Assembly: GCF_022761035.1 (NCBI RefSeq) | Contig: NZ_JAKWJP010000001.1 | Coordinates: 372,001-436,000 of the forward strand | DNA length: 64,000 nucleotides | Source of the DNA: Microbacterium sp. SS28 | GTDB taxonomy: Bacteria; Actinomycetota; Actinomycetes; Actinomycetales; Microbacteriaceae | Direction of reading: 5' to 3' | In this document: positions 25,739 through 34,941 of the stretch, in pieces | Layout of the letters: the number at the start of each line of letters is the position of its first letter | How positions within the stretch are numbered: position 1 is the first letter of the stretch | Notes under the pieces: model-generated | What the model was told of the DNA's origin: nothing | Seen by the model: the letters and a program-made list of their open reading frames with translations, nothing else | Databases searched by the model: none | Program-made: the position numbers and the translations under genes

Positions 25739-26698
25739 CTACTCGTCGCGAACCGCGACGACCACCTTGCCGAGGCCGCGGCCCTCGCCGTGGTGGGTGA
25801 GGGCCTCGGCGGTCTTTTCGAGCGGGAATCGCCGGTCGATGTGGATACGCACGTCGCCGGCGACGCAGCGGTCGGCGACGGCCGCGAAGCGCGAGGGACC
25901 CTGTTGCACCATGAGGATGCCCATGCGCCGCCGCGTGGCCAGCCCGGCGAGGGCTCCCACGGTCGCGATGCGCAGCAGCGTTCGCACCGTGCCGCCGACC
26001 ATGAGGTAGCGGCCGCCCACCGCGAGCGCGCGGCGGAGATCGGACACCGACCGCTGCGCGACGAGGTCGACGATGACGTCATAGGGCCCGGTGCGCGTGA
26101 AGTCCTGCGTGCGGTAGTCGATCACCTCGTCGGCGCCCAGTCCGCGCATGAAATCGAGCTTGCCCGCGTTGTCGACGGCGGTGATGTGGATTCCGGATGC
26201 CGCGGCCAGCTGGATCGCGAACATGCCGGTGCCTCCGCCGGCGCCGTTGACCAGCATCCGCTCCCCCGCCCTCGCGCGGGCAACCGCCTGTGTGGCGATC
26301 GTGCCGGACTGCGGGATCGTGGATGCCTCTGCGAAGGAGAGCGCGGACGGCTTACGGGCGAGCGCATGGACGGGTGCGACGGCATACTCCGCGAAGCCGC
26401 CCTGCCGGGCGAGATTGTCGCCGTAGACCTCGTCGCCGACGCGGAAGTCCGAGACGCCGGCGCCCACGGCGGCGATGCGCCCCGCGATGTCGGACCCGAG
26501 GATCCGCCGACGCGGGCGGCTGAGCCCGCCGATGCGCGCGTATGCGGGACTGCCGTGCAGCCCCTCCCAGTCGCTCAGGTTCACGCTGGTCGCGACGACC
26601 TCGACGAGCACCTCACCCGGGCCCGGGGTCGGAGTCGGGACGTCCTCCACCCGCAGGCCGGACGGCGGCCCGTATCGGTCGTAGACGACGGCTCTCAC
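25739..26698 (-). CDS. NAD(P)H:quinone oxidoreductase, zinc-independent MDR family
   Basis: 319 residues of the medium-chain dehydrogenase/reductase superfamily. The GroES-like half begins MRAVVYDRYGPPSGLRVEDV and contains GSDIAGRIAAVG and FRVGDEVYG. The nucleotide-binding half has the loop VNGAGGGTGMFAIQLA (the AxGGVG type of the quinone-oxidoreductase branch) and GADEVIDYRTQDF. No Zn ligand cluster is seen, so an NADPH-dependent quinone or enone reductase is more likely than an alcohol dehydrogenase. First chromosomal gene after the island. Confidence 0.85.
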   Translation of the reverse strand: MRAVVYDRYGPPSGLRVEDVPTPTPGPGEVLVEVVATSVNLSDWEGLHGSPAYARIGGLSRPRRRILGSDIAGRIAAVGAGVSDFRVGDEVYGDNLARQGGFAEYAVAPVHALARKPSALSFAEASTIPQSGTIATQAVARARAGERMLVNGAGGGTGMFAIQLAAASGIHITAVDNAGKLDFMRGLGADEVIDYRTQDFTRTGPYDVIVDLVAQRSVSDLRRALAVGGRYLMVGGTVRTLLRIATVGALAGLATRRRMGILMVQQGPSRFAAVADRCVAGDVRIHIDRRFPLEKTAEALTHHGEGRGLGKVVVAVRDE

Positions 26699-26815
26699 AG
26701 GAACAGTGTGGAGCAGGCCGCTTGGCGACGCATCCGTCGGCGGCGTGTCGATCAGACTACCCAGCGCTGTCGACCGCCACGATGAAGCATCGCTTCACGT
26801 GACCTGGGGGTTAGT

Positions 26816-27208
26816 GTGCATCCGACTCTGCTCGAGACGCTGTCCGCATGGGTGCTGATCGTCGGCTTCGCGATCTCGCTCGTCTACGAACTGTGGCGCG
26901 CGAGCGCGAAGGCCGGCACGTCGCGGCACGACTCGTGGCGCGCGTTCCTGATCTGGAATCTGTGGCTCTACGTCGTCGTGGCGGTCGTGATCGTGCTGCT
27001 GCTCGCGGGAGTGCCGGGCGCCGCGTGGGTCGGCCTCGTCTTCTCAGTCCTCATGGTCGTGATCTCGGTGGTCTACTACAACCCCGTGATCATGCTCGAG
27101 CGCAAACCCGCCCTGATCGACTGGATCGAAGACCTTGTCTACACGGGTCTGCTCTTCGTCGTCGCCGCCTTCCTCTGGCTCGAGGTCGCAGGTCTGACGC
27201 TCTCCTGA
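26816..27208 (+). CDS. four-helix membrane protein, function unknown
   Basis: 130 residues from a GTG start. Four hydrophobic segments are visible: about 7-25, 45-65, 70-90 and 108-127, with a short charged cytoplasmic loop (RASAKAGTSRHDSW). No catalytic or binding motif. It is convergent with the mutasome operon and divergent from the oxidoreductase, so it is probably transcribed alone. Confidence 0.7.
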   Translation: MHPTLLETLSAWVLIVGFAISLVYELWRASAKAGTSRHDSWRAFLIWNLWLYVVVAVVIVLLLAGVPGAAWVGLVFSVLMVVISVVYYNPVIMLERKPALIDWIEDLVYTGLLFVVAAFLWLEVAGLTLS

Positions 27209-27226
27209 CCGGCGGGGCCCGCGCCA

Positions 27227-30200
27227 TCAGCGGAAGTCCCGCGATCGATGATCGACGCCCACGCGCAGGTCTTCGAAGCTGTCCGCGAGCAGGTTGGTGA
27301 CGCCCTCGACCGAGCGCTCCAGCATCCCGCGCACGATGAGCGCCGGTGAATCACGCACGACCCTGCGATAGCGGTTCCAGACCCCTACCGAGCAGATCAC
27401 GTTGACGAGTCCGTGCTCGTCCTCGAGATTCAAGAACGTGACACCGGATGCCGTCGCCGGCCGCTGCCGGTGCGTGACGAGTCCCGCGACCTCGACGCGT
27501 CGGCCGCTCTCGTGCGTGTGCAGCTCGTGGGACGTGAGAACCCCGCGGGCGTCGAGCCCTGAGCGGTAGTGGGTCAGGGGATGGTCGTCGGTCGAGACGC
27601 CCGTCGCCCACAGGTCGGCGGCGAGTCGCTCGTAGCTCGTCGGATCGGGGAAGAGCGGCGGCTGCACCGCGACGAGCGTGTCGGGGAGATATTCGGCGCG
27701 GTCCTGCGCGGCGGAACCCGCGAGCCAGATCGCCTCGCGGCGCGTGAGGCCGAAGCAGTCGAAGGCGCCCGCGGTCGCGAGCGACTCGACTTGTACTGCG
27801 GTCACCCCCGTGCGCCGCACGAGATCCCGCAGGTCGCGGAAGGCTCCCCCGCTCTCACGCTCGGCGACGATGCGCTCGGCGGCGGCCGAGCCGATGCCCT
27901 TGACCCCCGCGAGACCGAGCCGCACGGCGAAGGCGCCGTCGCGGCGGTGGGCGGCGGACTCGTCGGGGGCGGTGCGGTCGAAGTCGCCGACGGGCGGCTG
28001 GTGGCGGGCGAGGCAGGAGTCGAGGCCGGCCAGCGCCGGTGCGGGCGCTTCGGGAGGAGATGACCGTTTCGGAGGGCCGCCGGAGGACTCAGCATCCTCC
28101 GCAGGCGTCATCTCCTCCCGAACCGCCCGCTCGAGGGTCGCCTCGGCGTTGGAGAGCAGCAGGTCGGGGCGCAGCACCTCGACACCGTGCCGGCGCGCGT
28201 CGGCGGTGAGCGTCGCGGGCGAGTAGAAGCCCATCGGCTGCGCGCGCAGCAGCCCCGCGAGGAACGCGCCGGGATAGTGGAGCTTGATCCACGAGCTCGC
28301 GTAGACGAGCAGCGCGAACGACAGCGAGTGCGACTCGGCGAAGCCGAAGTTCGCGAACGCCTGGATCTTGGCGTAGATGTCGTCGGCCTCCTGGCCGACG
28401 AGCCCATTGCTCTCCATCCCCGCATAGAGCTTCTCGCGCAGCGAATCGATGCGCTCCACCCCGCGCTTCGAACCCATCGCACGGCGCAGCTGGTCGGCGT
28501 CCTCGCCGCTCACCTCGCCGACGGCGACGGCCATCTGCATGAGCTGCTCCTGGAAGACCGGGATGCCGAGCGTGCGCTCGAGCACGGGCTCGAGCTTCTC
28601 GTGGGCATACGTGATCGGCTCGCGCCCCAGCTTGCGCCGCACGAACGGGTGCACGGCGCCGCCCTGGATGGGCCCCGGACGGATGAGGGCGATCTGCACG
28701 ACGAGGTCGTAGAAGCGCCGAGGCTGCAGCCTCGGCAGCAGTCCCATCTGCGCGCGCGACTCGACCTGGAACACGCCGATCGAATCGGCACGGCACAGCA
28801 TGTCGTAGACGGCCTTCTCTTCCTTCGGGATCGTGGCGAGCTCCCAGTCCTCCCCCGTCGAGTCGCGGACCATGTCGAAGCAGTACTGCAGGGCCGCGAG
28901 CATCCCGAGTCCCAGCAGGTCGAACTTGACGAGCCCCATCCAGGCGGCGTCATCTTTGTCCCACTGGATGATCGTGCGGTTCTCCATGCGCGCGTGCTCG
29001 ATCGGCACGACCTCGCCGACCGGGCGGTCGGTCAGCACCATGCCGCCGGAATGGATGCCGAGATGTCTCGGCGCCTTCAGCAGCTCGGTCGCGTACTCGA
29101 TGACCTGATCCGGGATGTCGTGCTGCGGCCCGGTCGACAGGGAAGCGCCCCATTGCTCGACCTGCTTGGACCACGCGTCCTGCTGCCCCGGCGAATGGCC
29201 GAGGGCCTTCGCCATGTCGCGCACGGCGTTCTTCGGCCGGTACTGGATGACGTTCGCGACCTGCGCGGCCCGTTCGCGTCCGTAGGTGCCGTAGACCCAC
29301 TGGATGATCTCTTCGCGGCGGTCCGAGTCGAAGTCGACGTCGATGTCGGGCTCTTCGTCGCGCAGGCTCGACAGGAAGCGCTCGAACGGCAGGTCATAGG
29401 CGATCGAGTCGACCGCCGTGATGTCGAGCAGGTAGCAGACGGCGCTGTTGGCCGCAGACCCGCGACCCTGGCACAGGATGCCGCGCCGCCGCGCCTCTTG
29501 CACGATGCCGTAGACGATCAGGAAGTAGCCCGGGAAGTCCTTCATCTCGATGACGCCGAGCTCTCGGTCGATGCGCTCGCCCTGCTCCTTCGTGAGGTCT
29601 GGGTACTTGCGCGGCACCGCCTCCCACACGAGATGCCGCAGCCACGTCATGGGCGTGTGGCCGTCGGGCACCTCCTGCTTGGGGAGCGCGGGCTTCGCCT
29701 TGCGCAGCGGGAAGGCGAGCTCGTCGGCGAGCGTCACGGTGCGTGCGACCGCCCCCGGGTACCGCGCGAAGCGCTCCGCCATCTCGGCCCCCGAACGCAG
29801 GTGCGCCCCCGCGTGCGCGGGAAGCCAGCCGTCGAGCTCGTCCATCCCGCGGTTCGCCCGCACGGCCGCGATCGCCGCCGCGAGATGCTCGCGCTCGGGA
29901 ACGGCGTAGTGCACGTTGTTCGTCGCGAGCAGCGGCAGGCCGCGCTCGGCGGCGAGCCCCGCGAGCACGTCGTTGTGGCGCGTGTCGAGCGGATTGCCGT
30001 GGTCGATGAGCTCGACGTTGACGGTGTCCCGTCCGAACAGGGCGACGAGCCGGTCGAGCTCACGCGCCGCCGCCGCAGGACCGTCGGAGGCGAGCGCGTG
30101 CCGCACGGCGCCCTTGCGGCATCCCGTCAGCACCGCCCACTGCTCCCCCGCCTGCATCGCGAGCTCATCGAGGTCGTAGAGCGGCCTGCCCTTCTCAGCT

Positions 30201-30697
30201 CCCTGCAGCTGCGCGTGGGTGAGGGCTGCCGCGAGATGGTGGTAGCCCTCTTCTCCGCGCGCGAGGACGAGCAGATGCCGGCCGACGGGATCGGGCTCAC
30301 CGTTCTGCGGCTCGGGCAGCTCGAGCGAGAGCTCTGCGCCGAACACCGTCTTGACCTGGAGCGATTCGGCGGCTTCGGCCAGGCGCACGATGCCGTAGAA
30401 GCCGTCATGATCAGTGATCGCGAGCGCGTGCAGGCCGAGCCGCTCGGCCTCTTCGGCGAGCTCTTCGGGCGAGGATGCGCCGTCGAGGAAGGAGTAGGTC
30501 GAATGCACGTGAAGCTCGGCGTAGGGCACGGCGTCGGTCGGACGCACGATCTCGGGTGCGACGTACTTGCCCCGCTTGCGCGACCACGCGGGGCTGTCGC
30601 CGCCGTCTGCTCCGGCGGGGACGTGGTCGGGACGGCGGCGGTCGCTGAGCAGCCGCTCCATCTCGGACCACGGCACGGAGGGATTGTCGAAGCCCAT
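27227..30697 (-). CDS. dnaE2: error-prone DNA polymerase III alpha subunit DnaE2
   Basis: 1156 residues of the C-family polymerase. The PHP domain opens ELHVHSTYSFLDGASSPEEL (about 60-80) with ALAITDHDGFYG. The palm has the catalytic Asp pair in PDIDVDFDSDRREEI. IHSGGMVLTDRP and AFANFGFAESHSLSFALLVY are DnaE landmarks, and an OB-fold region is near the end (VEVAGLVTHRQRPATASGV). The mutasome arrangement (ImuA', ImuB, DnaE2) and the shorter length separate it from replicative DnaE1. It performs SOS translesion synthesis with ImuB as its clamp adaptor. It starts 12 nt after the imuB stop. Confidence 0.95.
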   Translation of the reverse strand: MGFDNPSVPWSEMERLLSDRRRPDHVPAGADGGDSPAWSRKRGKYVAPEIVRPTDAVPYAELHVHSTYSFLDGASSPEELAEEAERLGLHALAITDHDGFYGIVRLAEAAESLQVKTVFGAELSLELPEPQNGEPDPVGRHLLVLARGEEGYHHLAAALTHAQLQGAEKGRPLYDLDELAMQAGEQWAVLTGCRKGAVRHALASDGPAAAARELDRLVALFGRDTVNVELIDHGNPLDTRHNDVLAGLAAERGLPLLATNNVHYAVPEREHLAAAIAAVRANRGMDELDGWLPAHAGAHLRSGAEMAERFARYPGAVARTVTLADELAFPLRKAKPALPKQEVPDGHTPMTWLRHLVWEAVPRKYPDLTKEQGERIDRELGVIEMKDFPGYFLIVYGIVQEARRRGILCQGRGSAANSAVCYLLDITAVDSIAYDLPFERFLSSLRDEEPDIDVDFDSDRREEIIQWVYGTYGRERAAQVANVIQYRPKNAVRDMAKALGHSPGQQDAWSKQVEQWGASLSTGPQHDIPDQVIEYATELLKAPRHLGIHSGGMVLTDRPVGEVVPIEHARMENRTIIQWDKDDAAWMGLVKFDLLGLGMLAALQYCFDMVRDSTGEDWELATIPKEEKAVYDMLCRADSIGVFQVESRAQMGLLPRLQPRRFYDLVVQIALIRPGPIQGGAVHPFVRRKLGREPITYAHEKLEPVLERTLGIPVFQEQLMQMAVAVGEVSGEDADQLRRAMGSKRGVERIDSLREKLYAGMESNGLVGQEADDIYAKIQAFANFGFAESHSLSFALLVYASSWIKLHYPGAFLAGLLRAQPMGFYSPATLTADARRHGVEVLRPDLLLSNAEATLERAVREEMTPAEDAESSGGPPKRSSPPEAPAPALAGLDSCLARHQPPVGDFDRTAPDESAAHRRDGAFAVRLGLAGVKGIGSAAAERIVAERESGGAFRDLRDLVRRTGVTAVQVESLATAGAFDCFGLTRREAIWLAGSAAQDRAEYLPDTLVAVQPPLFPDPTSYERLAADLWATGVSTDDHPLTHYRSGLDARGVLTSHELHTHESGRRVEVAGLVTHRQRPATASGVTFLNLEDEHGLVNVICSVGVWNRYRRVVRDSPALIVRGMLERSVEGVTNLLADSFEDLRVGVDHRSRDFR

Positions 30698-30709
30698 CAG
30701 GCGCCTCGC

Positions 30710-32272
30710 CTAGTCATAGCGGGCCTCCGCGCTCCAGCGGCCGGCCTCGCAGACGAGCAGCCACGCGACATCGTCGGCGTCGACGACCTGGAATCGGTGT
30801 GAGCGACGGGCGCGCGCGGCATCCCATCCCCTCTCGCTGATGGGCCACGGCCCCGCCCACTGCGCGATCGCGCGGCGACGACCGCCCTCGGTGAGGACGG
30901 CGGGGTGCGCTGTGACTCGCCCACGCTCGTCGACCGCGACGAGGCCGCCGACGCTCGAGGTCACCTCGACCCGCGGAGGCTCGGCGAACACCGACGCGGG
31001 CAGCGGGTCGGGCAGGCTCCCCGGCCACGGCCGCGCGCGTTCCTTCGCGAGCACGGCGCGATCGCCCCACGGCACGAGCACCTGCCGCTCGGCGAGCCAT
31101 CGCCCTCCGCCGACGGCGGGCGTCAGGACGCCGCGATGCCCGAGCATCGCCTGCACACGCGAGAGGGCGTGGTGTACGCGCTCTTCGGGACCGGCGCCGA
31201 AGATCGCGGGCGCATGATGGGATGCCGCATCCACCGCCTCGGGAGAGATCCGCACGTGCGAGACCCCGCTGCGCAGGCCCTCGGCGTCTTCGCCCAGCTG
31301 CCACCGCACGCGGTCGACGACCGCCGCCGCGTCGAACGAGCCGGGATGCAGCCACACCCGCTCGCTGCGCTCACCGCGGTCACCCGTGAGCTCGACGCGC
31401 AGCTCGGTGCAGACGAGGTCGATCGCTCCGAGCCCCGCGATGAAGTCGTCGGCGGCCAGTCGCATGCCGAACGCGACCTGATCGGCGATTTCGAGCGGCG
31501 GCTCGAACGCGACCTCGCGCTGCAGCTCGGGCGGCGGCGTGCGCGGATCGACGGCGCGCGGGTCGCGCCCTGAGGCCAGCGCGTGCAGGCGCATGCCGCG
31601 CTCGGCGAATCGCTCGTGCACGCGCTCGGGATCGAGCGCGGCGAACTCCCCCAGCGTCTGCACGCCCAGTCGCGCGAGGAGCCCCGCGAATTCCGCCCCA
31701 CCGCCGAGCGAGACGTCGTCGAGCAGGCCGATCGGCAGCGGCGCGAGGAAGCCCGCCGCCTCGCCCGTCGGCACGACGCACACCGGATCGTCGGGGCGCG
31801 TCCCCGCGCGCGCCGCCTGCTCGGCGGTGAACGGACCGTCGGCCACGCCGGCGCGCGCCGTCTCGATGCCGAACTCGCTGAGCGACTCGAGCAGCACACA
31901 GGCCGCCTCGACCTCGCCGCCGTAGTAGCGGGCGGGGCCTCGCGCCTTGATCGCGCACAGTCCCGCGCGCACGATCTGGATGCCCGGCGCGCGCTCCTCG
32001 ATGCGCGCGACGACGGGCGAGAAGACGCGGTGATCGCGCATCGCATCGGCTGCGATCACCGCGAGCCCCGGGCACCGCGCCTGCGCATCGCGGCGGCGCT
32101 GCCCGCGGCGGACGCCGTTCGCGCGCGCCGCCGCGGAGCATGCGACGACCTCGTTCCGCTCGAACACGGCGACCGGCGCGGACGGGTCGACGGCGCCTTC
32201 GCGGGCGAGGGCCGTGACCGGCCAGTCCGGGAACCACAGGACGAGGCTGCGCACAGGCGCGTCGGCACGCAT
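30710..32272 (-). CDS. imuB: ImuB, Y-family polymerase-like mutasome adaptor
   Basis: 520 residues from the ATG at 32272, one nucleotide after the imuA' stop; the longer upstream frame overlaps imuA' and is not credible. The protein has the Y-family fold signature (VRSLVLWFPDWPVTALAREG, ANGVRRGQRRRDAQARCPGL, LARLGVQTLGEFAALDPERV) but lacks the catalytic acidic set, as ImuB does. It links DnaE2 to the beta clamp through its C-terminal part. It is SOS-induced with its neighbours from the LexA box near 33185. Confidence 0.9.
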   Translation of the reverse strand: MRADAPVRSLVLWFPDWPVTALAREGAVDPSAPVAVFERNEVVACSAAARANGVRRGQRRRDAQARCPGLAVIAADAMRDHRVFSPVVARIEERAPGIQIVRAGLCAIKARGPARYYGGEVEAACVLLESLSEFGIETARAGVADGPFTAEQAARAGTRPDDPVCVVPTGEAAGFLAPLPIGLLDDVSLGGGAEFAGLLARLGVQTLGEFAALDPERVHERFAERGMRLHALASGRDPRAVDPRTPPPELQREVAFEPPLEIADQVAFGMRLAADDFIAGLGAIDLVCTELRVELTGDRGERSERVWLHPGSFDAAAVVDRVRWQLGEDAEGLRSGVSHVRISPEAVDAASHHAPAIFGAGPEERVHHALSRVQAMLGHRGVLTPAVGGGRWLAERQVLVPWGDRAVLAKERARPWPGSLPDPLPASVFAEPPRVEVTSSVGGLVAVDERGRVTAHPAVLTEGGRRRAIAQWAGPWPISERGWDAARARRSHRFQVVDADDVAWLLVCEAGRWSAEARYD

Positions 32273-32273
32273 G

Positions 32274-33155
32274 TCAGCCCACCGCCTCGAGCACGCGCAT
32301 CGCCCGGCGCAGACGCTCGTCGAACTCCTCCTGCGCCGCGGGAGCGGGCACGACGTCCCGGACCGGAGTGACAGAGCGCGGCTCCCGCGGCTGCGCGGAG
32401 GGCTCGGGCGTTTCGTCTCGTAGAACCGCGATTCCTGAGCTTGCCGGAGGGCGCTCAACGACCGGGGGTTGGGAATCGGCGGCAGGGAGAGCCACGACCG
32501 AGGGCAGGACGAGCGCCACCTCGCCATGCGGCCCGGGCAGCAGCATCCGCTCCCGTCGTTCTCTCGGCCATCGTCTGCTCGACGACGTGACCGTCACGGC
32601 ACGGCTCTCGAGATAGCCGTGTCCGTTGCCGAGCCCGCTCCATTCGGGGTCGCTCACCTCGAGCATCGCCTCGGCCTGTGGCCACGGCCCCTGCACGAGC
32701 AGCACCGTCCCGCGGTCGCGCAGCCGCGCCGCGAGCCGTGAGACTTCGGCGTCGGCGGCTCGACCCGGCGGACGCACCGCCACGACGGGCGCAACCTCGG
32801 CGATCGTCGCCACGACCGCGAGCCATCGCGGCCCGGGATCGGGCACGAGCACGAGTCTGCTCAGATCGACGCCGAGCGACTCGGCGGCCTCGGCGCCGAG
32901 CTCGGGCATGCCGATCGCGGCGCACCACGACCCGTCCTGCGATGGACGAGACATCAGAGCGAGCAGGAGCGACGCCGACCGCTTGAGGGCGTAGGCAGAC
33001 CCCGCGCGCAGCCCGCCGCCGGGCAGCAGCGACGCGAAAGCCGGGTGCGTGGGCAGCACAGGCGCATCGAGCCGCCGGCCCTGCACGCGCTCGAGCTGAG
33101 CGCGCAGGCGCGACACCTCGCCACCCTGCTCCTGCCGGAGCGCCTCGTTCCGCAC
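32274..33155 (-). CDS. ImuA'-like mutasome component
   Basis: 293 residues from the GTG at 33155. This start is preferred because GGAGGTGAGG lies 7 nt upstream; an ATG at 33236 would place the LexA box inside the gene. The sequence is RecA-fold-like but degenerate (LLPGGGLRAGSAYALKRSAS, WCAAIGMPELGAEAAESLGV), with no Walker A lysine. In mycobacteria the equivalent ImuA' protein is needed for DnaE2-dependent damage-induced mutagenesis. The C-terminal 50 residues are Pro/Ala-rich and end in a helix. Confidence 0.75.
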   Translation of the reverse strand: MRNEALRQEQGGEVSRLRAQLERVQGRRLDAPVLPTHPAFASLLPGGGLRAGSAYALKRSASLLLALMSRPSQDGSWCAAIGMPELGAEAAESLGVDLSRLVLVPDPGPRWLAVVATIAEVAPVVAVRPPGRAADAEVSRLAARLRDRGTVLLVQGPWPQAEAMLEVSDPEWSGLGNGHGYLESRAVTVTSSSRRWPRERRERMLLPGPHGEVALVLPSVVALPAADSQPPVVERPPASSGIAVLRDETPEPSAQPREPRSVTPVRDVVPAPAAQEEFDERLRRAMRVLEAVG

Positions 33156-33177
33156 GATCGCCCTCACCTCCACAGAA

Positions 33178-33193
33178 TAGAACACATGTTCTA
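33178..33193 (-). promoter_or_regulatory. LexA-binding SOS box
   Basis: TAGAAC-acat-GTTCTA is a symmetrical match to the actinobacterial SOS box (GAAC-N4-GTTC core); flanking bases extend the symmetry to gaatagaac/gttctattc. It lies about 22 nt before the chosen imuA' start, so LexA would repress the whole imuA'-imuB-dnaE2 operon until DNA damage. Confidence 0.85.
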
Positions 33194-33220
33194 TTCGTTC
33201 AATGATGGGATCGAACTTAT

Positions 33221-33247
33221 CTCCACCCTCCGACATCGCAGGGTGGA
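33221..33247 (-). terminator. hairpin after isochorismatase gene
   Basis: CTCCACCCT and AGGGTGGAG pair around a 9-nt loop directly after the isochorismatase-family gene. There is no clear U-run, so it may be a weak terminator that insulates the SOS promoter. Confidence 0.4.
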
Positions 33248-33254
33248 GCGGAAC

Positions 33255-33815
33255 TCAGCCGATGACCTCCGCCGTCGTCGCGATGCGCGCGAACCCGCCG
33301 CCCTGCAGGACGAGCGCCGCGCCCGCCATGAGCTCGGAGGCCGTGCGGGTCACGGTGCCGAGGCCCGCGACCTCCGCGACGAGATCGAACGTGCGCGTCG
33401 CATCGAGCACGACAGTCGTGTCGTAGCCGAGATTGCCCGCCATGCGCGCCGTCGTCTCGACGCACATGTTGGTCTGGATGCCGCAGATCACGAGCTCGCC
33501 GATCCCCTGTTCGCTCAGCCACGCGTGCAGATTGGGGTCGCCGTAGAACGCGGAGTTGACGTTCTTCGCGACGACGAGCGACGCCGAGGCTGCCGCGACC
33601 GCGTCGACGAGGGCGTTGCCGGGCGCATCGGGATGCAGCGGCGAGCCGGGCAACGCGGAGTCGTGCCGCACGACGACGATCGGCTCACCCGCCGCCGACC
33701 ACTCCGCGATGAGCGCGGCGACGTTCGCCTCGCACTCGGGATTGGCGGTCTGACCCCAGAAGGCGAGGTCGTCGAAGCCGCGCTGCATGTCGATGACGAT
33801 GAGGGCTCGGGTCAT
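33255..33815 (-). CDS. isochorismatase-family cysteine hydrolase
   Basis: 186 residues. The nicotinamidase/isochorismatase triad is visible: Asp9 in IDMQRGF, Lys in VVAKNVNSAFYG and the nucleophile Cys in GIQTNMCVE. The G-I-Q-T-N-M-C-V motif is typical of the YcaC/YecD-like hydrolases of unknown substrate rather than true isochorismatases, which also carry an aryl carrier domain. It lies 12 nt after the EamA gene on the same strand and is probably co-transcribed. Confidence 0.85.
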   Translation of the reverse strand: MTRALIVIDMQRGFDDLAFWGQTANPECEANVAALIAEWSAAGEPIVVVRHDSALPGSPLHPDAPGNALVDAVAAASASLVVAKNVNSAFYGDPNLHAWLSEQGIGELVICGIQTNMCVETTARMAGNLGYDTTVVLDATRTFDLVAEVAGLGTVTRTASELMAGAALVLQGGGFARIATTAEVIG

Positions 33816-33827
33816 CCGTCCATCACA

Positions 33828-34892
33828 TCACAGGGCGGAAGCGCGGAAGGTCCCCACGCCCCCTCCCGGCACCGCTGACGCGGTGCCGCGAGCCTCGGGG
33901 CGCGTGGGCCAGGCCTCGACCGCCGCGGATCGTCGCGCGACTGCCGTTCTGCCCGCCCGAGCGTGAACACCTCGCCGCTCGTGGGCACCGCGCGTCCCGA
34001 CGGCACCCCGCCGCGCGACGGCACGCCGCCCGACGCCAGCGCGACGCGGTGCGACGGCGCCCGCGGCCACCCCGGCGAGCACGAGCGCGACGCCCACTGC
34101 CTGCACGACGCCGAAGGCCTCGCCCGCGATCGCGACGCCGAGCACGACTCCCGTGACGGGATTGAGCAGCCCCACGACTCCCACCGTCTCGGCGGGCAGC
34201 CGCCGCAGCCCCGTGAACCACGCGACGTACGCGACCGCCGTGCCCACGATCGCGACGTACGCGAAACCGGTAGTGCTCGACGGCGAGGGAGCGGGAGGCG
34301 CGCCCTCGACGAGCAGCGCGACGGGCAGCAGCACAAGCGATCCCGCAAGCAGCTGCCACGACGCCATCGGCAGGGCCGGCACGTCGGAGCCCCAGCGGGC
34401 GGTGAGCACGAATCCGATCGAGGACGACACCATGGCGCCGAGGGATGCCGCGACCCCCCAGCCGTCGACCCCGCCCGGATCGAAGCCGAGGAGGACCCCG
34501 ACGCCGAGAAGTCCCACGGCAGCCCCGGCGACGGCCGCGAGTCGCGGACGCTGTCGCATCAGGAGCCATGCGAAGAGCATGATCGAGACCGCCGACGTCG
34601 ACATGACGGTCGCCGCGAGGCTCGAGGGCAGGCGCTGCCCCGCGATGTACACGAGGACGAAGAATCCGCCGACGTTGAGCACGCCGAGCACGATCGATCG
34701 CCACCACCACGCGCCGTGCGGCAGGCGGCGCGCGATGAGCAGCACTAGCAGTCCCGCGGGAAGAGCGCGCAGCACTCCACCCCACAGCGGCGCGTCGGGC
34801 GGGAGCAGGTGCCGCGTCACGACGTAGGTGCTCCCCCACGCGATGGGCGCGATCACGGTGATGAGCACGGCACGCCATCGATTCTCTTCCAC
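33828..34892 (-). CDS. EamA/DMT-family exporter
   Basis: 354 residues from a GTG start. About ten membrane helices and two EamA repeats are visible: IAPIAWGSTYVVTRHLLP starts the first, and GAMVSSSIGFVLTARWGS starts the second. ETVGVVGLLNPVTGVVLGVA is the typical last repeat. After about residue 285 the tail is an unusually Arg-rich cytoplasmic extension (RRAGVGRRAVARRG). The family exports metabolites or drugs. The divergent MarR gene and the operator overlapping this promoter indicate control by that regulator. Confidence 0.85.
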   Translation of the reverse strand: MEENRWRAVLITVIAPIAWGSTYVVTRHLLPPDAPLWGGVLRALPAGLLVLLIARRLPHGAWWWRSIVLGVLNVGGFFVLVYIAGQRLPSSLAATVMSTSAVSIMLFAWLLMRQRPRLAAVAGAAVGLLGVGVLLGFDPGGVDGWGVAASLGAMVSSSIGFVLTARWGSDVPALPMASWQLLAGSLVLLPVALLVEGAPPAPSPSSTTGFAYVAIVGTAVAYVAWFTGLRRLPAETVGVVGLLNPVTGVVLGVAIAGEAFGVVQAVGVALVLAGVAAGAVAPRRAGVGRRAVARRGAVGTRGAHERRGVHARAGRTAVARRSAAVEAWPTRPEARGTASAVPGGGVGTFRASAL

Positions 34893-34894
34893 GG

Positions 34895-34909
34895 AAGATA
34901 CTTTATCTT
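34895..34909. promoter_or_regulatory. MarR operator candidate
   Basis: AAGATA-ctt-TATCTT is a perfect inverted repeat in the 49-bp gap between the divergent EamA and MarR genes; a half-site (aagatatct) follows near 34916. MarR-family repressors bind such A/T-rich palindromes, so it probably controls both genes. Confidence 0.65.
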
Positions 34910-34941
34910 ACTGGGAAGATATCTGCACCTATGATCGATCC

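Noticed and set aside
28187..30802. A long plus-strand ORF (871 codons) opposite dnaE2
   Set aside because: It is the antisense of dnaE2, has Arg/His/Asp-rich composition and no motif. Long antisense ORFs are expected at this GC content.
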